Source of the DNA: Ignavibacteria bacterium
Lineage (GTDB): Bacteria; Bacteroidota; Ignavibacteria; Ignavibacteriales; SURF-24
Direction of reading: 5' to 3'
DNA length: 64,000 nucleotides
Assembly: GCA_025612375.1 (NCBI GenBank)
Contig: JAAXKN010000005.1
Span: 146,283-210,282 of the forward strand
Of the stretch, positions 54,236-63,373 are shown one piece after another. The stretch's first letter is position 1. The number at the start of each line of letters is the position of its first letter. A program made the translations under genes and the position numbers. Below the pieces are notes generated by a model, which made no database searches, had not been told where the DNA came from, and saw only the letters and a list, made by a program, of their open reading frames with translations.

Positions 54236-54262
54236 TTATCGCTTTTTCAGCGGAAAAGTTTA
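54236..54262 (-). promoter_or_regulatory. Sigma-28 type promoter of the TPR/coiled-coil membrane protein
   Basis: The minus strand reads TAAACTTT-N11-AGCGATAA. The -35 is identical to that of flagellin 1 and the -10 differs from consensus at two outer bases. It lies about 62 bp before the ATG at 54174. Confidence 0.72.
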
Positions 54263-54278
54263 GATTTCCAAAAAAGTC

Positions 54279-54310
54279 TTGATATATTCATCCGTTTGGA
54301 CTTACTTTTG
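54279..54310 (+). promoter_or_regulatory. Bacteroidota-type housekeeping promoter of tex
   Basis: TTG (54279-54281), 21 bases, then TACTTTTG (54303-54310) fits the -33/-7 pattern TTG ... TAnnTTTG known from Bacteroidota. It lies 86 bp before the tex ATG and is divergent from the sigma-28 type element at 54236-54262. Confidence 0.55.
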
Positions 54311-54395
54311 TTCTCTAAAAATCAGGATAATCACAAGACTCCTGCATCAAATGTATAAATATCAGGTTTTCTGTTAAATTTTATAGGGTTTTATA

Positions 54396-56570
54396 ATGAT
54401 CAATATTCCTTTAATAATTGCCAATGAACTGAAAGTTAGGGTCGACCAGGTTAAAGAGGTGATCGAGCTTTTTAAGGACGGCGCTACAATCCCATTTATC
54501 GCCCGTTACCGTAAGGAAAGAACCGGCGGACTCGACGAAGAACAGCTGCGCGAGATTGAAGACCGCCTGAACTATATCACAATCCTTGAGGAAAGAAAGG
54601 AAACTATCTTAAAGAGCATCGAGGAACAGGGTAAACTTACTGATGAATTAAGGGACAAAATTACTGGCTCAACCAAACTCCAGGAAGTCGAGGATCTCTA
54701 CCTCCCTTATAAACCTAAAAGAAAAACCCGCGGCACTATCGCCAAGGCTAAAGGACTTGAGCCCCTTGCAATGTTCATACTCGAAAATCCCTTCTTTAAT
54801 GGCGATTTTCAGGCAAAAATGGCAGAATTTATCAATGAGGAACTCGGCGTTGCCTCGGTTGAAGAAGCCCTCCAGGGAGCAAAGGATATTATTGCCGAAA
54901 TGATCAGCGAAAATGCCGAGGTCCGCAAGACTGTCCGCGAATACGTCCAGAACACCGCCGTCGTGGGCTCCGAAAAAGCAAAGGAAAAAGAAGCCGGATC
55001 GGTAGATACAAAGAAGGATGTTTATGAGATCTATTACGACTTCAAAATGGAGATCACGCGCCTTAAGCCCTACCAGATCCTTGCCGTTAACCGCGGCGAA
55101 AGGGATAAGGTACTCAAAGTAAACCTCCAGCTTGAAGAAGGCCCGGTTTTAAGAAAAATCCTTGAGACCTACTTTAACTACCCTGATTCCGTATTCATGC
55201 AGATTCTGGAAGAAACAACAGAGGACTCTTTCTCCAGGCTCATATTCCCTTCAATCGAGCGCGAAGTCAGAAGCTTCCTTACGGAAGTAGCCGACCTGCA
55301 CGCAATTGAAATCTTTGCTTCCAATCTGAAGCAGCTTCTGCTTCAGCCGCCAATTGCTGAAAGAATGATCATGGGAATTGACCCGGGCTTTGTCTCCGGA
55401 AGTAAAGTGGCTATTATTGACCCTACGGGCAAGTACCTCGAAGGCCATACAATCTATCCTCATCCCCCGCAGAACAGGACAGATGAGGCCGCAAGAATAG
55501 TTCTTGCGCTTATTAAAAAATATAATGTTGATGTTATTGCAATAGGCAACGGAACGGCAAGCCGCGAAACCGAGTTTTTCATTGCCGATATTATTAAAAC
55601 CAACTCCCTTAAGTGCCACTACGTAATTGTCAGCGAAGCCGGCGCTTCTGTTTATTCTGCCTCCCCTCTTGCCAAGCAGGAATTCCCCGAGCTTGAAGCA
55701 AGCCAGAGAGGAAACATTTCAATTGCAAGAAGACTTATGGATCCCCTTGCCGAACTGGTTAAGATCGATCCTAAATCCATCGGCGTGGGACTCTATCAGC
55801 ACGACGTGGACCAGAAGCTCTTAAGCAAAAAACTCGATGACGTCGTCGTAAGCTGCGTTAACTACGTGGGCGTCGACCTTAATACGGCTTCAGTATCTCT
55901 TCTTACATATGTATCGGGCTTAAATAAGAGAATAGCATCGAACATCGTTAAGTACAGGGAATCTACAGGCAAGTTCACAAGCCGCCAGCAGCTGATGAAT
56001 GTAACGGGACTTGGCGACAAGGCCTTCGAACAGGCTGCAGGCTTCCTTAAGATACCAAACGGCGAAAATCCGCTCGATAATACGTTCATTCACCCTGAAT
56101 CATACTCTGCAACCGAGCAGCTCCTGAAGTTCTGCAACGTTCCTGCCGAACGCATCAAAGATTCAGCAGGCGTTGTAAGCCTTTATGCTTCACACAAAGG
56201 CACTGCTAAAATTGCAAAGGATATTCAGATCGGCGAGCCTACACTTATGGACATTATAGAGAACCTGAAGAAACCGGGACGCGATCCGCGCGAGGAACTC
56301 CCTAAGCCTATTCTTAGAAGCGACGTTCTGAAAATTGAAGATTTGCGTGAAGGCATGCGTCTTAAAGGAACCGTCAGAAACGTGGTCGATTTCGGAGCCT
56401 TTGTGGATATAGGCGTAAAGCAGGATGGACTTCTGCATATTTCACAGATAGCAAACAAATATGTAAAGAATCCTTTGGAAGTCCTTCAGGTAGGTGATAT
56501 TCTTGACGTTCAGATCATAGGTATCGATCTTGTAAAAGGCCGTATCTCCCTAAGCACAAAGAACGCATAA
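54396..56570 (+). CDS. tex: Tex family transcription accessory / RNA-binding protein
   Basis: The product is 724 residues, standard for Tex. It has the N-terminal helical Tex region (FKDGATIPFIARYRKERTGGLDEEQL, nearly invariant in the family), a YqgF-like RNase H fold (IMGIDPGFVSGSKVAIID), helix-hairpin-helix motifs (NRTASVS-like region and VTGLGDKAFEQAAGFL) and a C-terminal S1 domain (about 650-720, VDFGAFVDIGVKQDGLLHIS). Tex binds nucleic acids and affects transcription and stress tolerance. It is a single gene with its own terminator. Confidence 0.96.
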   Translation: MINIPLIIANELKVRVDQVKEVIELFKDGATIPFIARYRKERTGGLDEEQLREIEDRLNYITILEERKETILKSIEEQGKLTDELRDKITGSTKLQEVEDLYLPYKPKRKTRGTIAKAKGLEPLAMFILENPFFNGDFQAKMAEFINEELGVASVEEALQGAKDIIAEMISENAEVRKTVREYVQNTAVVGSEKAKEKEAGSVDTKKDVYEIYYDFKMEITRLKPYQILAVNRGERDKVLKVNLQLEEGPVLRKILETYFNYPDSVFMQILEETTEDSFSRLIFPSIEREVRSFLTEVADLHAIEIFASNLKQLLLQPPIAERMIMGIDPGFVSGSKVAIIDPTGKYLEGHTIYPHPPQNRTDEAARIVLALIKKYNVDVIAIGNGTASRETEFFIADIIKTNSLKCHYVIVSEAGASVYSASPLAKQEFPELEASQRGNISIARRLMDPLAELVKIDPKSIGVGLYQHDVDQKLLSKKLDDVVVSCVNYVGVDLNTASVSLLTYVSGLNKRIASNIVKYRESTGKFTSRQQLMNVTGLGDKAFEQAAGFLKIPNGENPLDNTFIHPESYSATEQLLKFCNVPAERIKDSAGVVSLYASHKGTAKIAKDIQIGEPTLMDIIENLKKPGRDPREELPKPILRSDVLKIEDLREGMRLKGTVRNVVDFGAFVDIGVKQDGLLHISQIANKYVKNPLEVLQVGDILDVQIIGIDLVKGRISLSTKNA

Positions 56571-56591
56571 TAGATACCCGCTGTTAATATT

Positions 56592-56631
56592 AAGGGCAAA
56601 AGGAGAAAAATGATCCTTTTGCCCTTTTTTT
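56592..56631 (+). terminator. Rho-independent terminator of tex
   Basis: AAGGGCAAAAGGA and TCCTTTTGCCCTT form a 13-bp stem around a 9-base loop, followed by TTTTT and an A/T tail, 22 bp after the tex stop. Confidence 0.92.
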
Positions 56632-56687
56632 TATTTTAACCCGGGATAATCAGGGGCAAAGCCCGGAGGGTTGTGTGAGATTTTTCC

Positions 56688-56740
56688 GTCGAACGTTGAA
56701 CGTTTTTCCCGTCGAACGTTGAACGTCGGACGTTGAACGT
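56688..56740. repeat. Three copies of a 16-bp unit (GTCGAACGTTGAACGT)
   Basis: Copies lie at 56688-56703, 56711-56726 and 56725-56740 (the third with one change, GTCGGACG...). Each contains the palindrome AACGTT. They are between the tex terminator and the GGGP synthase gene and may be a small intergenic repeat family; no hairpin or promoter role is clear. Confidence 0.75.
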
Positions 56741-56797
56741 TTTCCCCTTTGAACTTTCTTCTTTAATTTTTATATTTTGACAAAATAATTTGACCTT

Positions 56798-57568
56798 ATG
56801 AATATATACAACTATCTGCTCAACAGGATTTCGGAAAAAGGTGCTGCTTACCTTATACTTATTGATCCCGACAAAATCTCCGGAGAAAAATTAACCGGCT
56901 TCGTAAAAAGATGTGAAAACGCCGGCGTTGACGGCTTTCTTGTCGGCGGCAGCCTCATGATGAACGGAAATCTCAGCAATACAATCTCTGTTATAAAGAA
57001 AAATACTTCCATACCGGTGGTAATTTTCCCCGGCGGCATAAGCCAGGTTTCTTCAAATGCCGATGCTATTCTGTTTATATCGCTCGTAAGCGGCAGAAAC
57101 CCCGAGCACCTTATAGGAAAACAGATACTGGCAGCCCCGGTCATTAAAGCCTATAACCTTGAAACTATCCCTACAGGCTATATACTGGTTGAATCGGGCA
57201 GCATTACTACGGTTGAATATATAAGCGGAAGCAAGCCTGTTCCCCGCCAGAAGCCCGAAATTGCAGTTGCTACTGCGCTTGCGGCTCAGTATCTTGGAAT
57301 GAAGATGATCTATCTCGAAGGCGGCTCAGGCGCCCAGATGTCCGTCCCCAATGAAATGATAAACATTGTGTCAAAAAGCGTGGACGTACCAGTAATTGCC
57401 GGAGGGGGCATAAGAACAGCACGCGATGCACGTGAAAAAGTTGAAAGCGGAGCCGGCATAATCGTAACGGGAAATTATTTTGAAGACGAGGAAAACTGGG
57501 ATAAGATTAAAGAATTTGCAGACGCCGTGCACGTAAAACTTGCACAGGAAACTGCAGCCGGAAATTAA
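56798..57568 (+). CDS. Geranylgeranylglyceryl-phosphate synthase (GGGPS/PcrB family)
   Basis: The product is 256 residues and a TIM barrel. It has LILIDPDKIS near the start, GVDGFLVGGS, VVIFPGGISQVSSNADAILF, YLEGGSGAQMSVPNEM and VIAGGGIRTARDA, which are the phosphate- and substrate-binding loops of GGGPS. The enzyme joins glycerol-1-phosphate and a prenyl diphosphate. It is best known from archaeal lipid synthesis but occurs in Bacteroidota as well. The chain length of the prenyl donor cannot be read. It is followed 26 bp later by gmhA. Confidence 0.92.
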   Translation: MNIYNYLLNRISEKGAAYLILIDPDKISGEKLTGFVKRCENAGVDGFLVGGSLMMNGNLSNTISVIKKNTSIPVVIFPGGISQVSSNADAILFISLVSGRNPEHLIGKQILAAPVIKAYNLETIPTGYILVESGSITTVEYISGSKPVPRQKPEIAVATALAAQYLGMKMIYLEGGSGAQMSVPNEMINIVSKSVDVPVIAGGGIRTARDAREKVESGAGIIVTGNYFEDEENWDKIKEFADAVHVKLAQETAAGN

Positions 57569-57594
57569 AGATAATTTACTTAAAGAAAAATATA

Positions 57595-58182
57595 ATGATG
57601 ACAGACAGAAATAAATTCATCAGCGAGTCCCTGAAGGAAAGTGCCGAGACAAAGCTGAAGATCGGACAGGAATGCTCAGGCGATATTCTTGAGGCCGCAG
57701 ACATGCTTATGGATGCTTTTAAGAAGGGAAAAAAGCTCCTCCTCTGCGGAAACGGCGGAAGCGCTGCCGACTGCCAGCACATAGCTGCCGAATTTATGAT
57801 CCGTCTAAGCCATCATATCAACCGGCCCGCTCTGCCGGCAATTGCCCTTACCACCGATACATCCAACCTTACCGCGGGCGGTAACGACATAGGCTTCGAA
57901 AATATTTTTGCCCGCCTGATTGAAGGACTGGGAAATGAAGGTGACATACTTCTTGCAATCTCTACAAGCGGAAATTCCCGGAACATCATTAAGGCCGTCG
58001 AAAAGGCAAAATCCAGGAATATGAAGGTTATCGGATTCCTGGGCGGAACTGGCGGAATGCTGAAGGATATGGTCGATCTTCCGGTCACTATTCCCTCGGC
58101 TAATACACAGAGGATTCAGGAAGGACATATAACGGTTGCTCATATCGTCTGCGAGCTCGTTGAAAGCGGATTGTACTTATAG
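57595..58182 (+). CDS. gmhA: Sedoheptulose-7-phosphate isomerase GmhA
   Basis: The product is 195 residues with a SIS domain: LLLCGNGGSAADCQHIAAEF, AITTDTSN-type segment (ALTTDTSNLTAGGND), ISTSGNSRNIIKAVE and TQRIQEGHITVAHIVCELVE, all matching GmhA. It makes D-glycero-D-manno-heptose-7-phosphate, the first step to ADP-heptose for LPS core or other heptose glycans. Two ATG codons stand in tandem at the start. The other heptose genes are not here. ADP-heptose could also feed the GT9-like enzyme at 30576-33713; this link is speculative. Confidence 0.95.
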   Translation: MMTDRNKFISESLKESAETKLKIGQECSGDILEAADMLMDAFKKGKKLLLCGNGGSAADCQHIAAEFMIRLSHHINRPALPAIALTTDTSNLTAGGNDIGFENIFARLIEGLGNEGDILLAISTSGNSRNIIKAVEKAKSRNMKVIGFLGGTGGMLKDMVDLPVTIPSANTQRIQEGHITVAHIVCELVESGLYL

Positions 58183-58358
58183 TCCATCGTTCAATACCTC
58201 CAGTTTTTTCTTCCTGACCTGAACCGGGCTTTTACTCTGAACTTTTAACTCTTCCTTATGGCCTTGACTGCCGCTCCCCTGTAAGTAGTAACTTTTCATC
58301 TTTCCACTTTCTTGTTTTTAGTATATATTATATTCAAAATCAAAAACAGAGGGAAAAA

Positions 58359-60623
58359 ATGACTGCTGATATTATGACAATTCAGAAGGTCTACCAGGAG
58401 CTGCGCGGCAAAGTCGAAGCCGCCAGAAATGTCCTGGGCAGGCCGATGACTCTCACCGAGAAGATTCTTTATTCACACCTTGCGCACCCGGTATTAAAGG
58501 AATTTAAAAGAGGAAAAGATTACGTAGATACAGCTCCCGACCGCGTTGCAATGCAGGACGCAACGGCTCAGATGGCCCTCCTGCAGTTTATGCACGCCGG
58601 ACGGAAAACAACAGCAGTTCCCAGCACGGTACACTGCGATCACTTAATCCAGGGAAAAGTCGGCGCACAGGAGGACCTGGAAAGAGCCCAGAACGAGAAT
58701 AAGGAAGTCTATGATTTCCTTGAAAGCATTTCTAAAAAATACGGCATCGGCTTCTGGAAGCCCGGAGCCGGAATTATTCACCAGGTGGTGCTGGAAAACT
58801 ACGCATTCCCCGGCGGTATGATGATAGGAACCGACTCACACACTCCCAATGCAGGAGGCCTCGGAATGATCGCAATAGGCGTAGGCGGCGCGGATGCTGT
58901 GGACGTTATGGCAGGAATGCCGTGGGAAGTCAAATGGCCTAAAATTATAGGCGTAAAATTAACAGGAAAATTAAGCGGCTGGACAGCCCCAAAAGACATC
59001 ATTCTTAAACTTGCTGGCGTCCTTACCGTGAAAGGCGGCACAGGCTCTATTGTTGAGTACTTCGGCGAAGGCACACAGTCAATCTCCTGCACCGGCAAGG
59101 CTACTATCTGCAATATGGGTGCCGAGGTGGGCGCTACAACTTCACTCTTCCCCTTTGACAGCAGAATGGCCGACTACCTCAGAATGACTGGCCGCGAAGA
59201 TGTAGCCCAGTTGGCCGGGGGACTTGCCGATTGCCTTACGGCAGATAAAGAAACACTTTCTGACCCGCATAAATATTATGATACCATAATTGAGATAGAT
59301 CTAGATACGCTTGAGCCGCACCTTAACGGGCCTTTTACACCCGATCTTGCATGGCCGGTATCAAAAATGAAAGAGGTCGTCCCCGAAAAAGAATTTGTCG
59401 ACGAGCTGAGCGCAACCCTGGTCGGCAGCTGCACAAATTCCAGCTACGAGGATATAGACCGCGCGGCCAGCATTGCAAGGCAGGCACTCAAAAAAGGCCT
59501 TAAGGCAAAAACACAGTTTATTATTACTCCCGGCTCCGAAATGGTCTACCGTACCGTTCAAAGGGACGGGCAGCTGGATACGCTAACTGAATTCGGCGGC
59601 GTCGTATTCGCCAATGCCTGCGGGCCCTGCATCGGTATGTGGAAAAGAATGGATATAGAGGAGGGCGAAAAGAACTCTATAGTTACATCCTTCAACCGCA
59701 ACTTTGCAAAAAGAAACGACGGCAACCCCAAGACTCAGGCATTTGTGGCAAGCCCCGAAATGGTAACGGCTCTTGCAATAGGCGGAAAACTTACATTTAA
59801 CCCCATGACCGACGAAGTGGTCAACGATAAGGGAGAGAAAGTAAAATTAGACGCCCCCTCGGGAAAGGAACTCCCCCCGAAGGGATTTGAAAAAGGTATT
59901 TCGGGCTTTGTAGCCCCGGCAAAAGACGGCGCAGATGTTAAGGTAATAGTTGACCCCAACAGCAGCCGCCTGCAGCTATTGGCTCCCTTTGCACCTTGGG
60001 ATGGAAACGACCTCTCGGACCTGCCACTGCTCCTAAAGGCTAAAGGCAAATGCACAACCGACCATATCTCAATGGCAGGCCCGTGGCTCCGCTTCCGCGG
60101 CCACCTGGATAACATATCAAACAATATGTTCATCGGCGCAATAAATGCTTTTACAGATAAGCCGGGCGAAGTTAAAAACACATTTACGGGCGAGTATAAA
60201 TCCATTCCTGAAGTTGCACGCGACTATAAAGCACGCGGCATCAACTGGATTGTCGTTGGCGATGAGAACTACGGCGAAGGCTCCAGCCGCGAACACGCAG
60301 CTATGGAACCCCGCTTCCTAGGCGGAAGGGCTGTCATTGCTAAAAGCTTTGCCCGCATACACGAAACTAACCTCAAGAAACAGGGCATGCTTCCATTGAC
60401 TTTTTCTAACCCTGTGGATTATGATAAATTAAGAGAGGACGACAGGCTCAGCCTTATTGGCCTTAGCGATATAGTGTGCGATAAACCCGTTAAGCTCGTC
60501 ATTAAACACAAGGACGGCACAACCGAGGAATGCATTCTGAACCATACTTTCAGTCCGGGACAGTTTGAATGGTTCAAGGCAGGAAGCGCTCTTAACCTTA
60601 TTGCAAAATCACAGAAGTCATAA
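58359..60623 (+). CDS. acn: Aconitate hydratase (mitochondrial type)
   Basis: The product is 754 residues, the length of mitochondrial-type aconitases. Three cysteine ligands of the 4Fe-4S cluster are visible: [11 protein letters not shown], and both in [14 protein letters not shown]. Substrate-site segments include [26 protein letters not shown] and, in the C-terminal swivel domain, [20 protein letters not shown]. It interconverts citrate and isocitrate in the TCA cycle. The GGGAAAAA upstream of the ATG at 58359 is a weak ribosome site; a second ATG (MTIQKV) follows six codons on. The 176-bp gap before it shows no recognised element. Confidence 0.97.
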   Translation: MTADIMTIQKVYQELRGKVEAARNVLGRPMTLTEKILYSHLAHPVLKEFKRGKDYVDTAPDRVAMQDATAQMALLQFMHAGRKTTAVPSTVHCDHLIQGKVGAQEDLERAQNENKEVYDFLESISKKYGIGFWKPGAGIIHQVVLENYAFPGGMMIGTDSHTPNAGGLGMIAIGVGGADAVDVMAGMPWEVKWPKIIGVKLTGKLSGWTAPKDIILKLAGVLTVKGGTGSIVEYFGEGTQSISCTGKATICNMGAEVGATTSLFPFDSRMADYLRMTGREDVAQLAGGLADCLTADKETLSDPHKYYDTIIEIDLDTLEPHLNGPFTPDLAWPVSKMKEVVPEKEFVDELSATLVGSCTNSSYEDIDRAASIARQALKKGLKAKTQFIITPGSEMVYRTVQRDGQLDTLTEFGGVVFANACGPCIGMWKRMDIEEGEKNSIVTSFNRNFAKRNDGNPKTQAFVASPEMVTALAIGGKLTFNPMTDEVVNDKGEKVKLDAPSGKELPPKGFEKGISGFVAPAKDGADVKVIVDPNSSRLQLLAPFAPWDGNDLSDLPLLLKAKGKCTTDHISMAGPWLRFRGHLDNISNNMFIGAINAFTDKPGEVKNTFTGEYKSIPEVARDYKARGINWIVVGDENYGEGSSREHAAMEPRFLGGRAVIAKSFARIHETNLKKQGMLPLTFSNPVDYDKLREDDRLSLIGLSDIVCDKPVKLVIKHKDGTTEECILNHTFSPGQFEWFKAGSALNLIAKSQKS

Positions 60624-60630
60624 TAGCAAA

Positions 60631-60655
60631 AAAGGCTGCCTTAAAGGCAGCCTTT
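60631..60655. terminator. Bidirectional terminator between aconitase and HU genes
   Basis: AAAGGCTGCCT and AGGCAGCCTTT form a perfect 11-bp stem with a 3-base loop; T run on the plus side and A run (T on minus) on the other. It lies between the convergent genes. Confidence 0.92.
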
Positions 60656-60682
60656 TTTCTATCATCTGATTCTAAACACAAA

Positions 60683-60985
60683 TTACTTCTTTGCAGGTAA
60701 AATAGCATCCTTTGCAGCTTTTGCAATTCTAAATTTCAAAACCTTCTTTGCCGGAATTTTAATTGTTTCGCCTGTGGCGGGGTTTCTTCCGATTCTCTTC
60801 TTACGGTCAACCAACTGTAACTTGCCTAAGCCAGGCAGCGTAAAGGATTTCTTTGCTTCCTTGTAAGAAAGGCTAACAAGCTCCTGTAAAAACTGAGCTG
60901 CTAATTTCTTGGTTGTTCCAGTCTTTGTTGAGAGATGCTCAATGATCTGAGCCTTTGTCATTGGTTTTGCTTGTGCTTTTGCCAT
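60683..60985 (-). CDS. HU/IHF family DNA-binding protein
   Basis: The product is 100 residues with the HU fold: helical N-terminus (MTKAQIIEHLSTKTGTTKKLA), then FTLPGLGKLQLVDRKKRIGRNPATGETIKIPAKKVLKFR with the DNA-intercalating NPATG arm tip. An AKAQAKP extension precedes the usual start, and the C-terminus is Lys/Ala-rich (AKKSF, ILPAKK). It bends and compacts DNA. Confidence 0.95.
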   Translation of the reverse strand: MAKAQAKPMTKAQIIEHLSTKTGTTKKLAAQFLQELVSLSYKEAKKSFTLPGLGKLQLVDRKKRIGRNPATGETIKIPAKKVLKFRIAKAAKDAILPAKK

Positions 60986-61083
60986 TTTTTCATCCTTTTT
61001 TTGTTGTTTTAGGAATTGTGGTCCAAAATAAAAATTTTTTAATTTAAAGCAAAATTATTTTGAACTTTTTTTGAAATAAACAC

Positions 61084-61206
61084 TCATTTTAAGCAATATT
61101 TATGGTGCTTTCCGCACTCATTGCACTGTTTGCCTTTTATTTCCGGTACTGATATGACTTTTATACCTCTCTCAAGTAAAAGTTTTCTTCTTTGCTGAGG
61201 AGCATT
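61084..61206 (-). pseudogene. Small Cys/His open frame, apparently frameshifted at its start
   Basis: The minus frame 61206-61084 encodes 40 codons ending in a metal-site-like cluster (CNECGKHHKYC), after a basic segment (QQRRKLLLERGIKVISVPEI). The frame has no start codon, but an ATG at 61205 sits one base out of register right at its beginning, so that insertion of one base after ATG would give a complete 40-residue protein starting MAPQQRRK. In the present sequence the ATG frame stops after 14 codons. It may be a recently broken gene, a sequencing error or chance. The rest of the gap 60986-61256 shows no other recognised element. Confidence 0.45.
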
Positions 61207-61256
61207 TTATTGTTATTTTTATCCTATTGATATATTGTGACAGTTAAAGCCGGTTT

Positions 61257-63350
61257 ATGAAAAAAATTATATTTTTATTTTTAGTGTTCTTTGCTGCAGC
61301 TGCCCTGCAGGCACAGACGAGGGATTCCCTCCGTACAAGACCCGTAGTAAGGGATTCTGTTCATGCAAAACGCGACAGCCTGCACCTCCGCGATACCACA
61401 CAGGCGGCCGGACGCGACTCTCTTAAAAAACATGCGGCAGTATTTATTCCTGTTTATAGAAACAGCCTTACAACAGATTACGAATTCAATAACCAGATAA
61501 AGAAAAGGGATATCCTCTTCCATGACTACCGCTACACGGCGGACTATTTTCAGCTCTTTCCCCTTGCTTTCTTAAGGGACCTGGGCTCCCTGGGCCAGCC
61601 TTCTGAACTCCTCCTCTACGGCGCAGGCTTTAATGAGACGAGCTGCCTGCACGACGGAATGCTTATAAATAACAGGCTTACAAATTCTTTCGACCTCAAC
61701 CTCATGCAGTCTGAATCGGTCGATTCCGTTGAGGTTATTCCTCTTGCAAGGGGATTTCTGTACGGCACTTTTAATAATGCCGCAGCTGTAAATTTTATTT
61801 CCAAAGACGTCTATTCTATCGGCAGCTCAAAGGCGCCTTACACAAGGATCAGATATTACCAGGCCCCAAATGAAGAGGCAATGATAGACTTTATCTACAG
61901 CGCCTACTTTTCAAGAAAATTTATTACAACTGCCGAAGTAACCAACAGAACTATAACCTCCCGCTTCCCTAACAGCGATTTCAGCATCTGGAACGGATCC
62001 CTGAAGGCAAAGTACCTGTTTTCCAATACAGTTAATATTACAGGCAGCTATAACTACGCAAAATCCCAAACGGGCCTCTATGGCGGAATAACAACGGCTT
62101 TTATTGATTCAGTGGGGGGACTTGCAAATATACCCGATCAGGGATTGAATGTAGACGTATATTACACAAGCCGCTATCAGAAAAATACACAGCACAATTT
62201 TTCTCTTCAGCTCTTAAGCAGCTATTTCAAAAATTTCAAAAGCGACCTGAATGCTTACTACAGGTTCAGCCTCACGGAGTTCAGGCAGAATGAGAAGAGG
62301 ACTTCACCTTCTGTTCCATACATTTTCGACAACAATAAAACCCGCACCTACGGGCTTTCTTTAAGGCAGACTTACCAGGATACTCTTTTTAACGCCGATT
62401 TATCGGGCATATATGAAAGGAACGAATTCGATGCCGCCCTGCTTGGTGCAAATGAAAATAAGGGCGTCCTTGCTCTTTCTGGCAGAATATCCTCGGCACT
62501 CATTAAAAGAACTATTATCCCTTCTGTCTTTGCAAAGTATCTTAATTACTCTAACGAGTCATATCTTGGCGTTGGAGCCGACGTTACAATTAACATAGCG
62601 CATAATCTTAAGCTCTACGGCGGAATGTCGCGCTATAACGAGCCTTTAACTGTGCTTAATAGAAATTTCTATGTACCCGATTCAATTTCTGCACTCTCAC
62701 AATTTATGAACCGGGCGGCTGTCATAAGCTCAGAAAAGCGCACCGTTATGGAAATTGGGGCTGTCCTTACGCTGAAGGATTTCCAGGTTGGCCTCGACGC
62801 CTTCTCGCGCATTACTTCCAACAGGCCTTCACCCGTAATGCTGCTTAATACCGGTTCTGTAATAGGATACCTTCCCGAGGACTTAAAAATTTACGGAGCA
62901 GGCCTCAACCTGAATATGAACTTTGGAAGGATCTATCTCGAAGCCAGGCCGGCTTATTATAACGTTCAGGAAAGCCGCTATTCACTGCCGAAGTTTTCAT
63001 TTAACGGCGGCATTTACTACAGGGATACACTCTTTAACGCCAACCTGCACCTTAAGACGGGCTTTACACTCAGTGCGGCCGGCAGGCAGAACTTTTATTC
63101 ATACGATTTTGAAAAAAGCATGTCCGCCCAATACGCCGCCGTTGTGGGCAGCACCTCGGTTTATTATACCAGTGAAACGGTTGCCCCTTACACAAAGCTC
63201 GATTTTGTGCTGATTGGTGAGATTCAGAAAAGAGCCATTTTATACTTTACCTTCGAGAACATATTAAATAAAAATTACTATGTGGTTCCCTATTACCTTA
63301 CTCCTTCACAGGGAATTAGAATAGGGTTCTCGTGGGAATTCTTAAATTAG
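61257..63350 (+). CDS. Outer-membrane beta-barrel, TonB-dependent receptor-like
   Basis: The product is 697 residues with a clear signal peptide (MKKIIFLFLVFFAAAALQAQ). A polar stretch rich in RDS repeats follows (about 22-70), then a plug-like region (LLLYGAGFNETSCLHDGMLINN, SVDSVEVIPLARGFLYG) and a C-terminal series of amphipathic strands ending GIRIGFSWEFLN. It lacks an obvious TonB box and carboxypeptidase-like domain, and a full plug is not certain, so it is called receptor-like. Substrate unknown. It begins a transcript that likely continues into the LOG-family gene 23 bp downstream. Confidence 0.75.
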   Translation: MKKIIFLFLVFFAAAALQAQTRDSLRTRPVVRDSVHAKRDSLHLRDTTQAAGRDSLKKHAAVFIPVYRNSLTTDYEFNNQIKKRDILFHDYRYTADYFQLFPLAFLRDLGSLGQPSELLLYGAGFNETSCLHDGMLINNRLTNSFDLNLMQSESVDSVEVIPLARGFLYGTFNNAAAVNFISKDVYSIGSSKAPYTRIRYYQAPNEEAMIDFIYSAYFSRKFITTAEVTNRTITSRFPNSDFSIWNGSLKAKYLFSNTVNITGSYNYAKSQTGLYGGITTAFIDSVGGLANIPDQGLNVDVYYTSRYQKNTQHNFSLQLLSSYFKNFKSDLNAYYRFSLTEFRQNEKRTSPSVPYIFDNNKTRTYGLSLRQTYQDTLFNADLSGIYERNEFDAALLGANENKGVLALSGRISSALIKRTIIPSVFAKYLNYSNESYLGVGADVTINIAHNLKLYGGMSRYNEPLTVLNRNFYVPDSISALSQFMNRAAVISSEKRTVMEIGAVLTLKDFQVGLDAFSRITSNRPSPVMLLNTGSVIGYLPEDLKIYGAGLNLNMNFGRIYLEARPAYYNVQESRYSLPKFSFNGGIYYRDTLFNANLHLKTGFTLSAAGRQNFYSYDFEKSMSAQYAAVVGSTSVYYTSETVAPYTKLDFVLIGEIQKRAILYFTFENILNKNYYVVPYYLTPSQGIRIGFSWEFLN

Positions 63351-63373
63351 CCGGACGTGGAGGCTTCACATAA

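Noticed and set aside
57805..58143. Minus-strand 112-codon frame opposite gmhA
   Set aside because: Antisense shadow of a fully recognisable SIS-domain protein.
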